Below are positions 10,330 through 18,501 of a stretch of 64,000 bases of DNA, piece by piece (position 1 is the stretch's first letter; every line of letters begins with the position of its first letter). Under the pieces are notes generated by a model. That model was not told the origin of the DNA. It saw nothing but the letters and a program-made list of their open reading frames with translations, and did no database searches. Source of the stretch: CAWFPR01 sp963817635. GTDB lineage: Bacteria; Acidobacteriota; Vicinamibacteria; Vicinamibacterales; 2-12-FULL-66-21. The DNA is taken from positions 542,700 through 606,699 of the forward strand of contig CAWFPR010000002.1 of NCBI GenBank assembly GCA_963817635.1, in the 5' to 3' direction. Both the position numbers and the translations under genes were made by a program.

Positions 10330-10566
10330 ATGACCGATGTGAACGAACTCGAAGCGCTGAAAGCGTCGTTTCGCGGCGCGCTCAGCACGGGCCAGCGGCT
10401 GCTCGAAGTCGAGGCGACAGTGGCGGCGATCGACGCGCATGCCGACATTGCACCCGGGGATCTGGAGGAACTCGGGCGCGTGACACTCGCGCACGCGATT
10501 GCCGCGCAGGCGCTTCGCGGGTTCGTCGTGACGATGCAGATGCGCCGCGGGGCGGGCGCTGCGTAA
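10330..10566 (+). CDS. Hypothetical small protein, 78 residues
   Basis: Not recognised. The protein starts MTDVNELEALKASFRGAL and is predicted mostly helical, with a run of alanine- and leucine-rich heptads (L-E-V-E-A-T-V-A-A-I-D-A) and a basic end (M-R-R-G). There is no signal peptide or membrane segment. It is divergent from the pseudokinase gene and lies just before the tRNA-Ala gene. An A/T-rich patch directly upstream (about 10290-10320) could hold its promoter. GC-rich third positions match neighbouring genes, which supports real coding. Confidence 0.5.
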   Translation: MTDVNELEALKASFRGALSTGQRLLEVEATVAAIDAHADIAPGDLEELGRVTLAHAIAAQALRGFVVTMQMRRGAGAA

Positions 10567-10577
10567 GTGTCCATGCG

Positions 10578-10607
10578 TTGCGTGCCGCGCGGCGCGCATG
10601 GTAAGAT
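10578..10607 (+). promoter_or_regulatory. Candidate promoter for tRNA-Ala
   Basis: TTGCGT (10578-10583) and TAAGAT (10602-10607) are separated by 18 bases and lie about 80 bases upstream of the mature tRNA 5' end. Both hexamers are imperfect matches to the housekeeping sigma consensus. Confidence 0.4.
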
Positions 10608-10687
10608 CGAATTTCGTGCCGCGAAGATACGTCGAGAGTGGGAAGCGTCGGACACGGCACGCCAGGCACACCATCACGACAAGGTCA

Positions 10688-10763
10688 GGGCGCGTAGCTC
10701 AGCTGGGAGAGCGCTGCGTTCGCAATGCAGAGGCCGGGAGTTCGATCCTCCCCGCGTCCACCA
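10688..10763 (+). tRNA. tRNA-Ala (anticodon CGC)
   Basis: A complete cloverleaf can be folded by eye. The acceptor stem GGGCGCG pairs with CGCGTCC with one G-U pair. The D arm is GCTC/GAGC. The anticodon stem CTGCG/TGCAG carries the loop TTCGCAA with anticodon CGC, reading GCG alanine codons. The T arm is GGGAG-TTCGATC-CTCCC. The discriminator is A and CCA is encoded in the genome at 10761-10763. GCG is a common alanine codon in the surrounding genes. Confidence 0.95.
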
Positions 10764-10867
10764 ACCTTCGTTCATGAGTGCGAACCGGGGCCGCTCAGAC
10801 CTTCGGTTGCCCGCCCCCGAGTTCTCCGCCGGCTTCGTTCGAACAATCCACCGGCTATACTCACAGG

Positions 10868-11972
10868 ATGTCCGTGCCGCAGATCAAGGGTTCTGATATC
10901 AGGCGCATCGGGATGCTCACCGGCGGCGGGGATGCGCCGGGGCTCAACGCGGTGATTCGCGCGGTCGTCAAGTCCGCCACGAACCACAACTGCGAAGTCA
11001 TCGGGCTCGAAGACAGCTTCGACGGGCTGATCGAGCCGAATCGCTGGCGCAAGCTGACGCCGCGCGACGTGACCGGCATCCTGCGGATTGGCGGCACGAT
11101 CCTCGGCACCACGAACCGTGGGAATCCTTTCGCCTATCCCGTCAACACGTCAGGCGGCGTGCGCGACTACTCCACGCGCTGCGTCGAGATGTTCCACGAG
11201 CTGAAGCTCGACGCGCTGGTCGTCATCGGCGGGGACGGTACGCTCAGCATCGCGCACGAGTTCCACAAGCGCGGCATTCCGATCGTCGGCGTGCCGAAAA
11301 CGATCGACAACGACATCGTCGAAACGACGAACACGTTCGGGTTCGACACCGCCGTCAGTTTTGCGACCGACGCCATCGATCGGCTGCACACGACCGCCGA
11401 GGCGCATCACCGGGTCATGGTGGTGGAGGTCATGGGGCGCTACGCGGGGTGGATTGCGCTCTACGCCGGAGTGGCAGGCGGGGCGGACGTCATCCTGATT
11501 CCCGAGATTCCCTTTCGACCTGGCGAAGGTCGCGAAGCGAATCAAGGACCGCGACGCCTGGGGTGCGCGCTTCAGCATCGTCGTCGTTGCCGAGGGCGCG
11601 AAGCCCGTCGGCGGAAAGACGGCCGTCCTGAAGGAGGCGACCGGCGAGTATGTCGAGCGGCTCGGGGGCATGGGCGCGCTCGTGACGGCGGGCATCGAGA
11701 AGCTGACCGGGAAGGAAGCGCGCAACGTCGTGCTGGGGCACCTGCAGCGCGGCGGCGCCCCCACGAGCTTCGATCGCGTCCTGGCCACGCGCTTTGGCGC
11801 GCGCGCCGTCGAACTCCTGCTGGACGGCCAGTTCGGCATGATGGTCGCGTTCCATCCACCCGACATCGCCGCCGTCCCGCTCGAGAAGATCGTGGGGCGG
11901 ACCAAGACCGTGGCGATCGATTTCGACGTGGTCCGCACCGCCCGCGCCATGGGGATCGCGCTCGGGGACTAG
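10868..11972 (+). CDS. pfkA: 6-phosphofructokinase (Gly/Lys-type); one frame break
   Basis: Phosphorylates fructose-6-phosphate in glycolysis. The N-terminus has T-G-G-G-D-A-P-G-L-N, then I-G-G-D-G-T-L-S and V-P-K-T-I-D-N-D-I. Gly in G-G-D-G-T usually goes with ATP use, whereas Lys in P-K-T-I-D-N-D is the residue of PPi-dependent and mixed-group enzymes, so the donor is best called probably ATP. V-M-G-R-Y-A-G-W and L-G-H-L-Q-R-G-G-A-P complete the family pattern. The frame shifts near 11515 within a TTT run (one extra base). Correction gives 367 residues. The ATG at 10868 is preferred over an upstream in-frame codon because the conserved region starts shortly after it. The gene is convergent with thrC. 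Confidence 0.9.
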
Positions 11973-11981
11973 CGCGTTGAC

Positions 11982-13154
11982 TCAGCGCTCCAGCACATCC
12001 AGGTATTTCAGCGCGCCCCCCGTGTTGAACACGACGACCGTGTCGGAGGGCTTCATGCGGCCGTCCTTCAGCAGCACCTTGACGGCGTGAAACGCCGCGC
12101 CCCCCTCGGGCGCCGCGCTGATGCCTTCCTTTGCGCCCATTTCGCGCATGTCGGCGACCAGATCCGTGTCGGAGACGGCGATGGCGGCGCCGCCGCTCTC
12201 GCGCACCGCGCGGAGCACCAGGAAATCGCCAATCGCCTTCGGCACGCGCAGGCCGTCCGCGACCGTATGCGCGTCCTCCCACATCTCGGACTTTTCCGTC
12301 CCCTGTTCGAAGGCCCGCACGATCGGAGCGCAGTGTTCGGCCTGCACGCTCACCATCTTCGGGCGTGAACCGGGTGTCTTCCACCCGATGCGTTCCATCT
12401 CCTCGAAGGCCTTCCACATGCCGACCATGCCCGTGCCGCCGCCCGTGGGATAGATGATCCAGTCGGGGAACTTCCAGCCCATCTGCTCGCCGAGCTCATA
12501 CGCCATCGTCTTCTTGCCCTCGATGCGATACGGCTCCTTGAGCGTCGAGACGTCGTACCAGCCGAGCGGCTTGCCTTTCTCGGCGGCGACGCGCCCGGCG
12601 TCGGTGATCAGACCGTCGACGAGCGTGACATCCGCACCGTACAGCTCGCACTCGCGGATGAAGGGGATCTTCACGTCCTTCGGCATGAAGACCTTCGCCT
12701 CCATCCCGCCGGCGGCGGCGTAGGCGGCCATCGCGTTGGCGGCATTGCCGGCCGACGGCACCGAGAGGACCTTGATGCCGAGGTACGAGGCCCTCGTGAC
12801 TGCCGCCGACAGGCCGCGGGCCTTGAATGAGTTGGTGGGGTTGAGCGATTCGTCCTTGACGAACAGGCGCGTCATCCCGAGCAGCCCACCGAGCCGCCGC
12901 GCGTGAATGAGCGGCGTCCAGCCCTCGCCGAGCGTGATCGGCTCCTCGCCGTCGAAGAGGGGCATGAGTTCGCGGTAGCGCCACATGGTGGGCTGGCGCG
13001 CGGCGAGCGAGTCACGAGTCCACGCTCTGGCTGCCTCCAGGTCGTAGCGGGCGAGCAGTGGAGCGCCGCAGGTGCACAGGTGCTGTTCGCGGCGGGGGTC
13101 ATACGGGCCGGCGCCACAGGGAACACTGCATTCGAGCGTGGTGAAGTACGACAT
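11982..13154 (-). CDS. thrC: Threonine synthase
   Basis: PLP enzyme converting O-phosphohomoserine to threonine, cytoplasmic, 390 residues. It has an N-terminal cysteine cluster (C-S-V-P-C-G, then C-T-C-G) seen in one branch of threonine synthases, the PLP lysine in N-P-T-N-S-F-K-A-R-G, the S-A-G-N-A-A-N-A cofactor loop, P-T-G-G-G-T-G-M and V-V-F-N-T-G-G-A-L-K-Y near the end. The start lies only a few bases from the end of frr, so thrC appears to be the last gene of the translation operon, an unusual position for an amino-acid gene. Confidence 0.93.
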   Translation of the reverse strand: MSYFTTLECSVPCGAGPYDPRREQHLCTCGAPLLARYDLEAARAWTRDSLAARQPTMWRYRELMPLFDGEEPITLGEGWTPLIHARRLGGLLGMTRLFVKDESLNPTNSFKARGLSAAVTRASYLGIKVLSVPSAGNAANAMAAYAAAGGMEAKVFMPKDVKIPFIRECELYGADVTLVDGLITDAGRVAAEKGKPLGWYDVSTLKEPYRIEGKKTMAYELGEQMGWKFPDWIIYPTGGGTGMVGMWKAFEEMERIGWKTPGSRPKMVSVQAEHCAPIVRAFEQGTEKSEMWEDAHTVADGLRVPKAIGDFLVLRAVRESGGAAIAVSDTDLVADMREMGAKEGISAAPEGGAAFHAVKVLLKDGRMKPSDTVVVFNTGGALKYLDVLER

Positions 13155-13156
13155 CG

Positions 13157-13726
13157 TTATTTATTGAGAAGGTCCGAGTCCTTTTTGGCCTGCAGCTCGT
13201 CGATGAGTGCGATGTGCAGGTCGGTGATCTTCTGAACCTCGTCGAGCCCGCGCCGTTCGTCGTCTTCGGGAATGGCGTGGTCCTTGAGGAGCTTCTTGAG
13301 TCTCTCGTTGCCCTCGCGCCGGACCAGGCGGACGTTGTTGCGTCCCTCTTCGGCGTACTTGTGCACCACTTTCGAGAGTTCCTTGCGGCGTTCTTCGGTA
13401 AGGGCAGGCACAGGCACCCGGATGACCTTGCCGTCGTTGGCCGGGTTGAGCCCGAGGTTCGCGCTGCGGATCGCCTTTTCGATGGCGCCCATCAGCGAGG
13501 GATCGAACGGGGTCGCCACGATGAGCGTGGGCTCGGGAATCGACAGCGACGCGACCTGGTTGAGCGGCGTGCTGGACCCGTACGCGTCGACGTGCACCGC
13601 GTCGAGAATCGCGACGGAGGCCCGGCCGGTTCGAACGCCCGCGAGCTCGCGCCGCACGTGGTCGAGCTGCGCTTCCATCCGCTTCCTGACCTCGGCGGTC
13701 AGTCCCTTCAGATCACTGACGTCCAT
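13157..13726 (-). CDS. frr: Ribosome recycling factor
   Basis: Splits post-termination ribosomes together with EF-G. The 189-residue length is typical, with the R-R-E-L-A-G-V-R-T-G-R-A-S motif, Y-G-S-S-T-P-L-N-Q-V-A, A-I-R-S-A-N-L-G-L-N-P and the C-terminal K-K-D-S-D-L-L-N-K. It follows pyrH by nine bases in the order pyrH-frr found in many bacteria. Confidence 0.97.
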   Translation of the reverse strand: MDVSDLKGLTAEVRKRMEAQLDHVRRELAGVRTGRASVAILDAVHVDAYGSSTPLNQVASLSIPEPTLIVATPFDPSLMGAIEKAIRSANLGLNPANDGKVIRVPVPALTEERRKELSKVVHKYAEEGRNNVRLVRREGNERLKKLLKDHAIPEDDERRGLDEVQKITDLHIALIDELQAKKDSDLLNK

Positions 13727-13735
13727 GTGTCACTC

Positions 13736-14449
13736 CTACGCCGTCACCGTCGTCCCGACCGGCTCTCCGGCGATCACGCGCCGCAGGTTGCCCGGCGTGC
13801 GCAGGTTGAAGACCACAATCGGCAGCTTGTTGTCCATGCAGAGCGAGATGGCGGTTGCGTCCATCACCTTCAGCCCCCGCTCGAGCACTTTCAGGTACGA
13901 GATCTCCGTGAACTTGGTGGCATGGGGATCGAGCATCGGGTCGGCGGTATAGATACCGTCCACCTTCGTGCCCTTCAGGATCACGTCCGCCTTCATCTCC
14001 ATCGCGCGCAGCGCGGCCGCCGTATCGGTCGTGAAGTACGGGTTGCCGGTGCCGGCGGCGAATACGACGACGCGCCCCTTCTCCATGTGGCGCACCGCGC
14101 GGCGCCGGATGAACGGCTCGGCCACGGCGCGCATCTCGATGGCCGTTGCCACGCGCGTCGGCACCCCGACGTGCTCCAGCGCATCCTGCAGCGCCAGGGC
14201 GTTGATCACGGTGGCGAGCATCCCCATGTAATCCGCCGTCGCCCGGTCCATCCCGCGCGCGCTCGCTGCCAGCCCGCGGAAGATGTTCCCGCCGCCGATG
14301 ACGACGCCGGTCTGCACGCCGAGCTGCTGGATTTCGTGGATGTCCTTCGCAATCTGCGTGGCGACGGCGGGATCGATCCCGAACTGCTGTTCGCCCATCA
14401 GGGCTTCACCGGAGAGCTTCAGCAGGACACGACGGTAGGCGGGCGACAT
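13736..14449 (-). CDS. pyrH: Uridylate kinase
   Basis: Phosphorylates UMP to UDP in pyrimidine nucleotide synthesis. The 237-residue protein has the amino-acid-kinase fold motifs L-K-L-S-G-E-A-L near the start, V-I-G-G-G-N-I-F-R-G, the D-Y-M-G-M-L-A-T-V segment, A-A-G-T-G-N-P-Y-F-T-T-D and V-D-G-I-Y-T-A-D-P. It lies downstream of tsf, with an intervening repeat-flanked hairpin that may reduce read-through, and just upstream of frr. Confidence 0.97.
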   Translation of the reverse strand: MSPAYRRVLLKLSGEALMGEQQFGIDPAVATQIAKDIHEIQQLGVQTGVVIGGGNIFRGLAASARGMDRATADYMGMLATVINALALQDALEHVGVPTRVATAIEMRAVAEPFIRRRAVRHMEKGRVVVFAAGTGNPYFTTDTAAALRAMEMKADVILKGTKVDGIYTADPMLDPHATKFTEISYLKVLERGLKVMDATAISLCMDNKLPIVVFNLRTPGNLRRVIAGEPVGTTVTA

Positions 14450-14473
14450 ATCCGGACGATTATATCCTCATGA

Positions 14474-14501
14474 GGCTTCGGGCTTGGGGCTTGGGGCTTG
14501 G
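14474..14501. repeat. Heptanucleotide tandem array (4 x GGCTTGG)
   Basis: Four consecutive 7-base units, three perfect GGCTTGG and a first unit GGCTTCG, between the tsf end and the pyrH start. A related degenerate array lies on the other side of the central hairpin. Confidence 0.85.
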
Positions 14502-14504
14502 GCT

Positions 14505-14538
14505 CGTACAAACAAATGGCGCTCGCAGCGCGAGCGCC
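14505..14538 (-). terminator. Strong hairpin, candidate intrinsic terminator after tsf
   Basis: GGCGCTCGC (14518-14526) and GCGAGCGCC (14530-14538) form a perfect 9-bp stem with a 3-base loop. On the minus strand the stem is followed by ATTTGTTTGT, a moderate T-rich tail. It separates tsf from pyrH and may attenuate rather than stop transcription. Confidence 0.6.
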
Positions 14539-14547
14539 ACGACGAAC

Positions 14548-14575
14548 CCCCAGGCCCCAGGTCCGAAGTCTGAAG
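14548..14575. repeat. Degenerate heptanucleotide array (CCCCAGG x2, TCCGAAG, TCTGAAG)
   Basis: Four 7-base units directly next to the tsf stop. Read on the minus strand the last two resemble the GAAGCC-type unit of the array on the other side of the hairpin, so the whole 100-base spacer is built from heptads around one stem-loop. Confidence 0.6.
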
Positions 14576-14586
14576 CCCCGTTGCCC

Positions 14587-15189
14587 TTACGCCGCCTCTC
14601 CCAGCTTGAAACGGACGAAGCGGGAAATGGCGATGTTCTCGCCCATCTTGGCAATCGCCTGCGTGACGACCTGGCCGATGGTGACCTTCGGGTCGCGAAC
14701 CGACGGCTGATCGAGCAGGCACACCTGTTCGAAGAAGCTGTTCAACTTCCCCTCGACGATCTTGTCGATGACGGCGGCTGGCTTGTTCTGGCCTTCCATC
14801 TGCCCCTTGTAGATGCTCCGCTCGCGCTCGAGCATCTCCGCCGGCACGTCGTCGCGCCGCACGTACTGCGGGCTTGCGGCGGCGATGTGCATGGCGATCT
14901 CCTTCACCATGTTCTGGAATTCCTCGGTGCGGGCCACGAAGTCCGACTCGCAGTTCACTTCCACGAGGACGCCGATCTTGCCGCCCATGTGGATGTAGTG
15001 CCCGATCATGCCTTCGTTGGTCGACCGGCCGGCCTTCTTCGTCGCGGTGGCGAGGCCGCGCTTGCGCAGGATGGTCGTGGCGTCCTCGAGATTGCCTTTC
15101 GCCTCGGTCAACGCGCCCTTGCATTCCATCATGCCCGCGCCGGTCGCGTCGCGGAGCTGCTTCACCAGTGCTGCCGTAATCTCTGCCAT
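14587..15189 (-). CDS. tsf: Translation elongation factor Ts
   Basis: Nucleotide exchange factor for EF-Tu. The product is the short form (200 residues) and includes the L-R-x-x-T-G-A-G-M-M-E-C-K-x-A-L signature, K-R-G-L-A, V-E-V-N-C-E-S-D-F-V-A-R and the C-terminal V-x-R-F-x-R-F-K-L-G-E. It lies downstream of rpsB, the near-universal rpsB-tsf order, with a 105-base spacer that contains a hairpin. Confidence 0.97.
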   Translation of the reverse strand: MAEITAALVKQLRDATGAGMMECKGALTEAKGNLEDATTILRKRGLATATKKAGRSTNEGMIGHYIHMGGKIGVLVEVNCESDFVARTEEFQNMVKEIAMHIAAASPQYVRRDDVPAEMLERERSIYKGQMEGQNKPAAVIDKIVEGKLNSFFEQVCLLDQPSVRDPKVTIGQVVTQAIAKMGENIAISRFVRFKLGEAA

Positions 15190-15235
15190 CTCGCTCTTGC
15201 TCCTCGCTTCTGCCTTCTACAACGATCTCGTACGT

Positions 15236-15268
15236 AAGAACGCCGGCCAGATCGTGCTCGGCCGGCGT
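15236..15268 (-). terminator. Hairpin between rpsB and tsf, possible attenuator
   Basis: ACGCCGGCC (15240-15248) pairs perfectly with GGCCGGCGT (15260-15268), with an 11-base loop. On the minus strand TCTT follows. The weak T tail makes partial termination or mRNA stabilisation more likely than full termination, in keeping with the lower tsf:rpsB ratio common elsewhere. Confidence 0.4.
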
Positions 15269-15294
15269 CGCGATTGTTTCGAAACGACGACGGT

Positions 15295-16104
15295 TTAGAC
15301 CGACGCCGGCGACGTCGCAGGCTCGGGCCGGTTCTGGCGGGCCGGGCGGCCTCGCCGCGCGCGTTCGTCGCCTTCGGCATCGGCGGTGTCTTCGGCCTGC
15401 GCCGATTCGCGGATGCCGCGGCCCGCTATCACCGCGTCGGCAATGCGCGAGGCGAACAGCCGGATGGCCCGGAGCGCATCGTCGTTGCCGGGGATGACGT
15501 AATCGACTTCGTCCGGGTCGCAGTTCGTGTCGACGACGCCGATGACCGGAATCTTCAGCTTGCGCGCCTCGTCCACGGCGATTTTTTCCTTGCGCGTGTC
15601 GACCACGAAGAGCGCATCGGGAAGCCGCGACATGTGGCGAATCCCTTCGAGGTTCTTCTGGAGCTTCTTCTTCTCCTTCTCGATCTGGGCGATTTCCTTT
15701 TTCGAGAGCGACTCGTACCGGCCGTCGGTTTCCATTGCCTCGAGGTCGCGCAACCGCGCGAGACTGCGCTGGATGGTCGTGAAGTTGGTCAGCAATCCGC
15801 CGAGCCACCGCTGGTTGACGAAGAACATCCCGCTGCGCTGGGCCTCTTCGGCGATCGCGTCCTGCGCCTGGCGTTTGGTGCCGACGAACAGGATGGTGCG
15901 TCCCTCGGCCGCGAGGTTCGCCGCGAACTGTTCCGCCTCGCGGAACAGCCGGGCCGTCTTCGCCAGGTCGATGATGTAGATCCCGTTCCGCTCTCCGAAG
16001 ATGTACGTCTTCATCTTCGGATTCCAGCGCTTCGTCTGGTGGCCGAAGTGGACGCCCGCCTCGAGCAAATCCTTCAACGCGATGCCGGTCAAGCTGCCTC
16101 CCAT
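15295..16104 (-). CDS. rpsB: 30S ribosomal protein S2
   Basis: 269 residues. Conserved start with L-L-E-A-G-V-H-F-G-H-Q-T-K-R-W-N-P-K-M, then I-L-F-V-G-T-K-R-Q-A, Q-R-W-L-G-G-L-L-T-N-F and P-G-N-D-D-A. A basic, proline- and alanine-rich C-terminal tail of about 35 residues extends beyond the usual core. Its ATG overlaps the stop of rpsI by one base (TAATG), so S9 and S2 are translationally coupled. Confidence 0.97.
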   Translation of the reverse strand: MGGSLTGIALKDLLEAGVHFGHQTKRWNPKMKTYIFGERNGIYIIDLAKTARLFREAEQFAANLAAEGRTILFVGTKRQAQDAIAEEAQRSGMFFVNQRWLGGLLTNFTTIQRSLARLRDLEAMETDGRYESLSKKEIAQIEKEKKKLQKNLEGIRHMSRLPDALFVVDTRKEKIAVDEARKLKIPVIGVVDTNCDPDEVDYVIPGNDDALRAIRLFASRIADAVIAGRGIRESAQAEDTADAEGDERARRGRPARQNRPEPATSPASV

Positions 16105-16499
16105 TACCGTTTGCTGAACTGGAAGCGTTTGCGCGCCCCCTTCTGCCCGTACTTCTTCCGCTCCTTGATGCGCGCGTCGCGCGTCAGGAAGCCTGCCTTC
16201 TTGAGCCGCTGCCGCAGCTCGATGTTGTATTCCACGAGCGCGCGCGCGATGCCGAGGCGCAGCGCGCCGGCCTGCCCCGCGATGCCGCCGCCCGAAATCG
16301 TCGCGAGGATGTCGAACTTCTCGGTGGTTTCAGTGACCAGCATCGGCTGCCGGATCTGGGTGCGGAGCGCTTCGGTGGGAAAGGCCTGTTCGATCGGCTT
16401 GCGATTCACGGTCACGCCGCCGTTGCCCGGCCGGAGAAACACGCGGGCGGTGGACGTTTTGCGACGGCCCGTGCCGTAGTACTGGATTCCTGCTGCCAC
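16104..16499 (-). CDS. rpsI: 30S ribosomal protein S9
   Basis: 131 residues with the G-T-G-R-R-K-T-S-T-A-R-V start, the G-G-G-I-A-G-Q-A-G-A-L-R-L-G-I-A-R-A-L core and the invariant basic end terminating in F-S-K-R, which reaches the ribosomal P site. It follows rplM with one base between stop and start, the standard rplM-rpsI pair. Confidence 0.97.
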   Translation of the reverse strand: MAAGIQYYGTGRRKTSTARVFLRPGNGGVTVNRKPIEQAFPTEALRTQIRQPMLVTETTEKFDILATISGGGIAGQAGALRLGIARALVEYNIELRQRLKKAGFLTRDARIKERKKYGQKGARKRFQFSKR

Positions 16500-16500
16500 G

Positions 16501-16950
16501 TTATGCGACCTCGTGCTTGGTTGTCGTTGTCCGCGCGCGCGGTTTCTGGGCCGCGTGCGGGTGATCGGCCCCCGCGTAGACCTTCAACTTGCGCCACATC
16601 GCGTCGCCCATCTTCGTCTTGGGGAGCATGCCGCGCACGGCCTCCTCGACCAGCCGGGCCGGATTCTTCTGGCGCACGTCCTTGGCGCGCTCCTCGCGGA
16701 GCCCGCCCTCGTAGCCGGAGTGATACCGGTACAGCTTCTGTTCATCTTTGCGGCCGGTCAGCTTGACCTTCGCCGCGTTGACCACCACGACGTGGTCGCC
16801 GGTGTCGATGTACGGGGTGTACACCGGCTTGTGCTTGCCCTGGAGCAGACGCGCGGCCTCGGTCGCGATCCGGCCGAGCACCATGCCATCGGCGTCAATC
16901 ACGTGCCACTCGCGCGCCACACTCCCGGCGCTCGGAACAAACGAACGCAT
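16501..16950 (-). CDS. rplM: 50S ribosomal protein L13
   Basis: 149 residues with W-H-V-I-D-A-D-G-M-V-L-G-R-I-A-T-E, G-D-H-V-V-V-V-N-A, Y-R-Y-H-S-G-Y-E-G-G-L and V-R-G-M-L-P-K-T. It is the first gene of the minus-strand run rplM-rpsI-rpsB-tsf-pyrH-frr-thrC. A well-matched promoter about 90 bases upstream probably drives the run. Confidence 0.97.
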   Translation of the reverse strand: MRSFVPSAGSVAREWHVIDADGMVLGRIATEAARLLQGKHKPVYTPYIDTGDHVVVVNAAKVKLTGRKDEQKLYRYHSGYEGGLREERAKDVRQKNPARLVEEAVRGMLPKTKMGDAMWRKLKVYAGADHPHAAQKPRARTTTTKHEVA

Positions 16951-17040
16951 TCGGAACCCTTTCGCCTTCGCTAGAAAATCGACGACGACCGCTGAAGCCA
17001 GCGCTCGGGGTCAGCCCCATTCAAAGGACGGCAAACCATA

Positions 17041-17069
17041 AGGATACTGAGGATTATGGGGATTGTCAA
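17041..17069 (-). promoter_or_regulatory. Housekeeping promoter of the rplM operon
   Basis: On the minus strand, a perfect TTGACA (17069-17064), a 17-base spacer and TATCCT (17046-17041). The expected start of transcription near 17034 leaves an 84-base leader before rplM. It is the best sigma-70-type promoter I found in the window. Confidence 0.75.
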
Positions 17070-17439
17070 GGTGGCGGGCGCACGACGGGAGGCGCGCCTT
17101 ACCGAGCGCGCGCTGCCGAATTCGTTTCGAAGTGTATCACGTACCGCACCGCGCGGCCCTCGTACGCAGTCCGTGCGATTACGTTTTCGTCAGTCGTACA
17201 CCAAAACAGCAATCGGCGCCGGGGGCGGTCCTGCGGCTGGATCTCAAATCTGCGCAATTCTGCCGGAATTGGTATCGATCCGCCCGATGGCACCGGCCTT
17301 GCGCCGCCCGGTTGCGCTGACAGGATCCCGAGGAGGCAGAGCGCCCGTGCGCCGGTCTCCCGGACCAGCCCGGAAAAGACCCCGTGGCAGGCGAAGGTCA
17401 GATGTGGCGATGGTTGCGCGGATTTCACGATAGGACGCT
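17070..17439. other. Non-coding interval between the rplM promoter and pilM
   Basis: No ORF here has a family match, a ribosome site or neighbour-like codon use. It presumably holds the promoter of the plus-strand pil operon, but I see no convincing -35/-10 pair. The last bases before pilM contain an AGGAC that could serve as its ribosome site. Confidence 0.6.
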
Positions 17440-18501
17440 GTGGTGTTTGGCAGAGCGAAAGCCCTGGTCGGACTGGACATTGGCTCGAGCGCCGTCAAGG
17501 CCGTCGAGTTGAAGGCGTCCGGCAAGGCCTACAAAGTGACAGCCTTCGGCAGCGAGCCGTTGCCGCCCGACAGCATTGTCGACGGAGCGATTATCGACGG
17601 CGCCGCGGTGGCCGAGGCTATCCGCCGCCTCTTCGACGCACATCACATCAAGACCCGGGACGTCGCCGCGTCCCTCTCGGGCAACGCCGTCATCGTGAAG
17701 AAGATCACGCTGCCGATGATGACCGAGGCCGAGCTCGCCGAGTCCATCTACTGGGAAGCCGAGCAGTACATCCCGTTCGACATCCAGGACGTGAATCTCG
17801 ACTACCAGATCGTCGATTCCGGTGACGCGGCGGGGACGGGCACCATGGACGTCCTCCTCGTGGCCGCCAAGAAGGAGAAGATCGCCGACTACACCGGCGT
17901 CATCTCCCAGGCCGGCCGCCAGGCGGTCGTCGTCGACGTGGATGCCTTCGCGCTGCAGAACGCCTACGAGATCAATTACGGCATCGAGCCGTCGGCCATC
18001 GTGGTGCTGCTCAACGCCGGCGCGAGCACCACCAACATCAACATCCTCCACGGTCACCAGTCGGTCTTCACGCGCGACATCTCGATTGGCGGCAACGCCT
18101 ATACCGAAGCGCTCCAGAAGGAACTCAGCCTGCCGTTCGAGCTGGCCGACCAGTTGAAGCGCGGCCTGCCGGTCGACGGCGTCACCTTCGATGATGCCCG
18201 GCCGGTGCTGCGCGCGGTGGGCGAGAACGTCATGCTGGAAATCCAGAAGACCTTCGACTTCTTCAAGGCCACCGCGTCGTCGGACCGCATCGACCGGATC
18301 ATGGTCAGCGGAGGGGCGTCGCGCGCCGAGGGGTTCACCGAGATGCTCGCCGAGCGGTTCGAATCGCCGATCGAGCCGTTCGATCCGTTCAAACGCGTCG
18401 GCTTCGACGTCAAGAGGTTCGAGGTGGAGTCGGCGGCCGACGTGGCGCCCACGGTGGCCGTCGCGGTCGGTCTCGCGCTGCGCCGGGTGGGGGACCGATG
18501 A
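17440..18501 (+). CDS. pilM: Type IV pilus assembly protein PilM
   Basis: Cytoplasmic actin-like ATPase-fold protein that binds the PilN N-terminus and forms the inner ring of the pilus alignment complex. The 353-residue product starts with the phosphate-binding pattern V-G-L-D-I-G-S-S-A-V-K and has Y-W-E-A-E-Q-Y-I-P-F-D, V-V-D-V-D-A-F-A-L-Q-N and M-V-S-G-G-A-S-R, as in PilM/FtsA relatives. Two adjacent GTG codons (17440, 17443) can start it. The stop overlaps the pilN start (ATGA). First gene of pilMNOPQ. Confidence 0.95.
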   Translation: MVFGRAKALVGLDIGSSAVKAVELKASGKAYKVTAFGSEPLPPDSIVDGAIIDGAAVAEAIRRLFDAHHIKTRDVAASLSGNAVIVKKITLPMMTEAELAESIYWEAEQYIPFDIQDVNLDYQIVDSGDAAGTGTMDVLLVAAKKEKIADYTGVISQAGRQAVVVDVDAFALQNAYEINYGIEPSAIVVLLNAGASTTNINILHGHQSVFTRDISIGGNAYTEALQKELSLPFELADQLKRGLPVDGVTFDDARPVLRAVGENVMLEIQKTFDFFKATASSDRIDRIMVSGGASRAEGFTEMLAERFESPIEPFDPFKRVGFDVKRFEVESAADVAPTVAVAVGLALRRVGDR

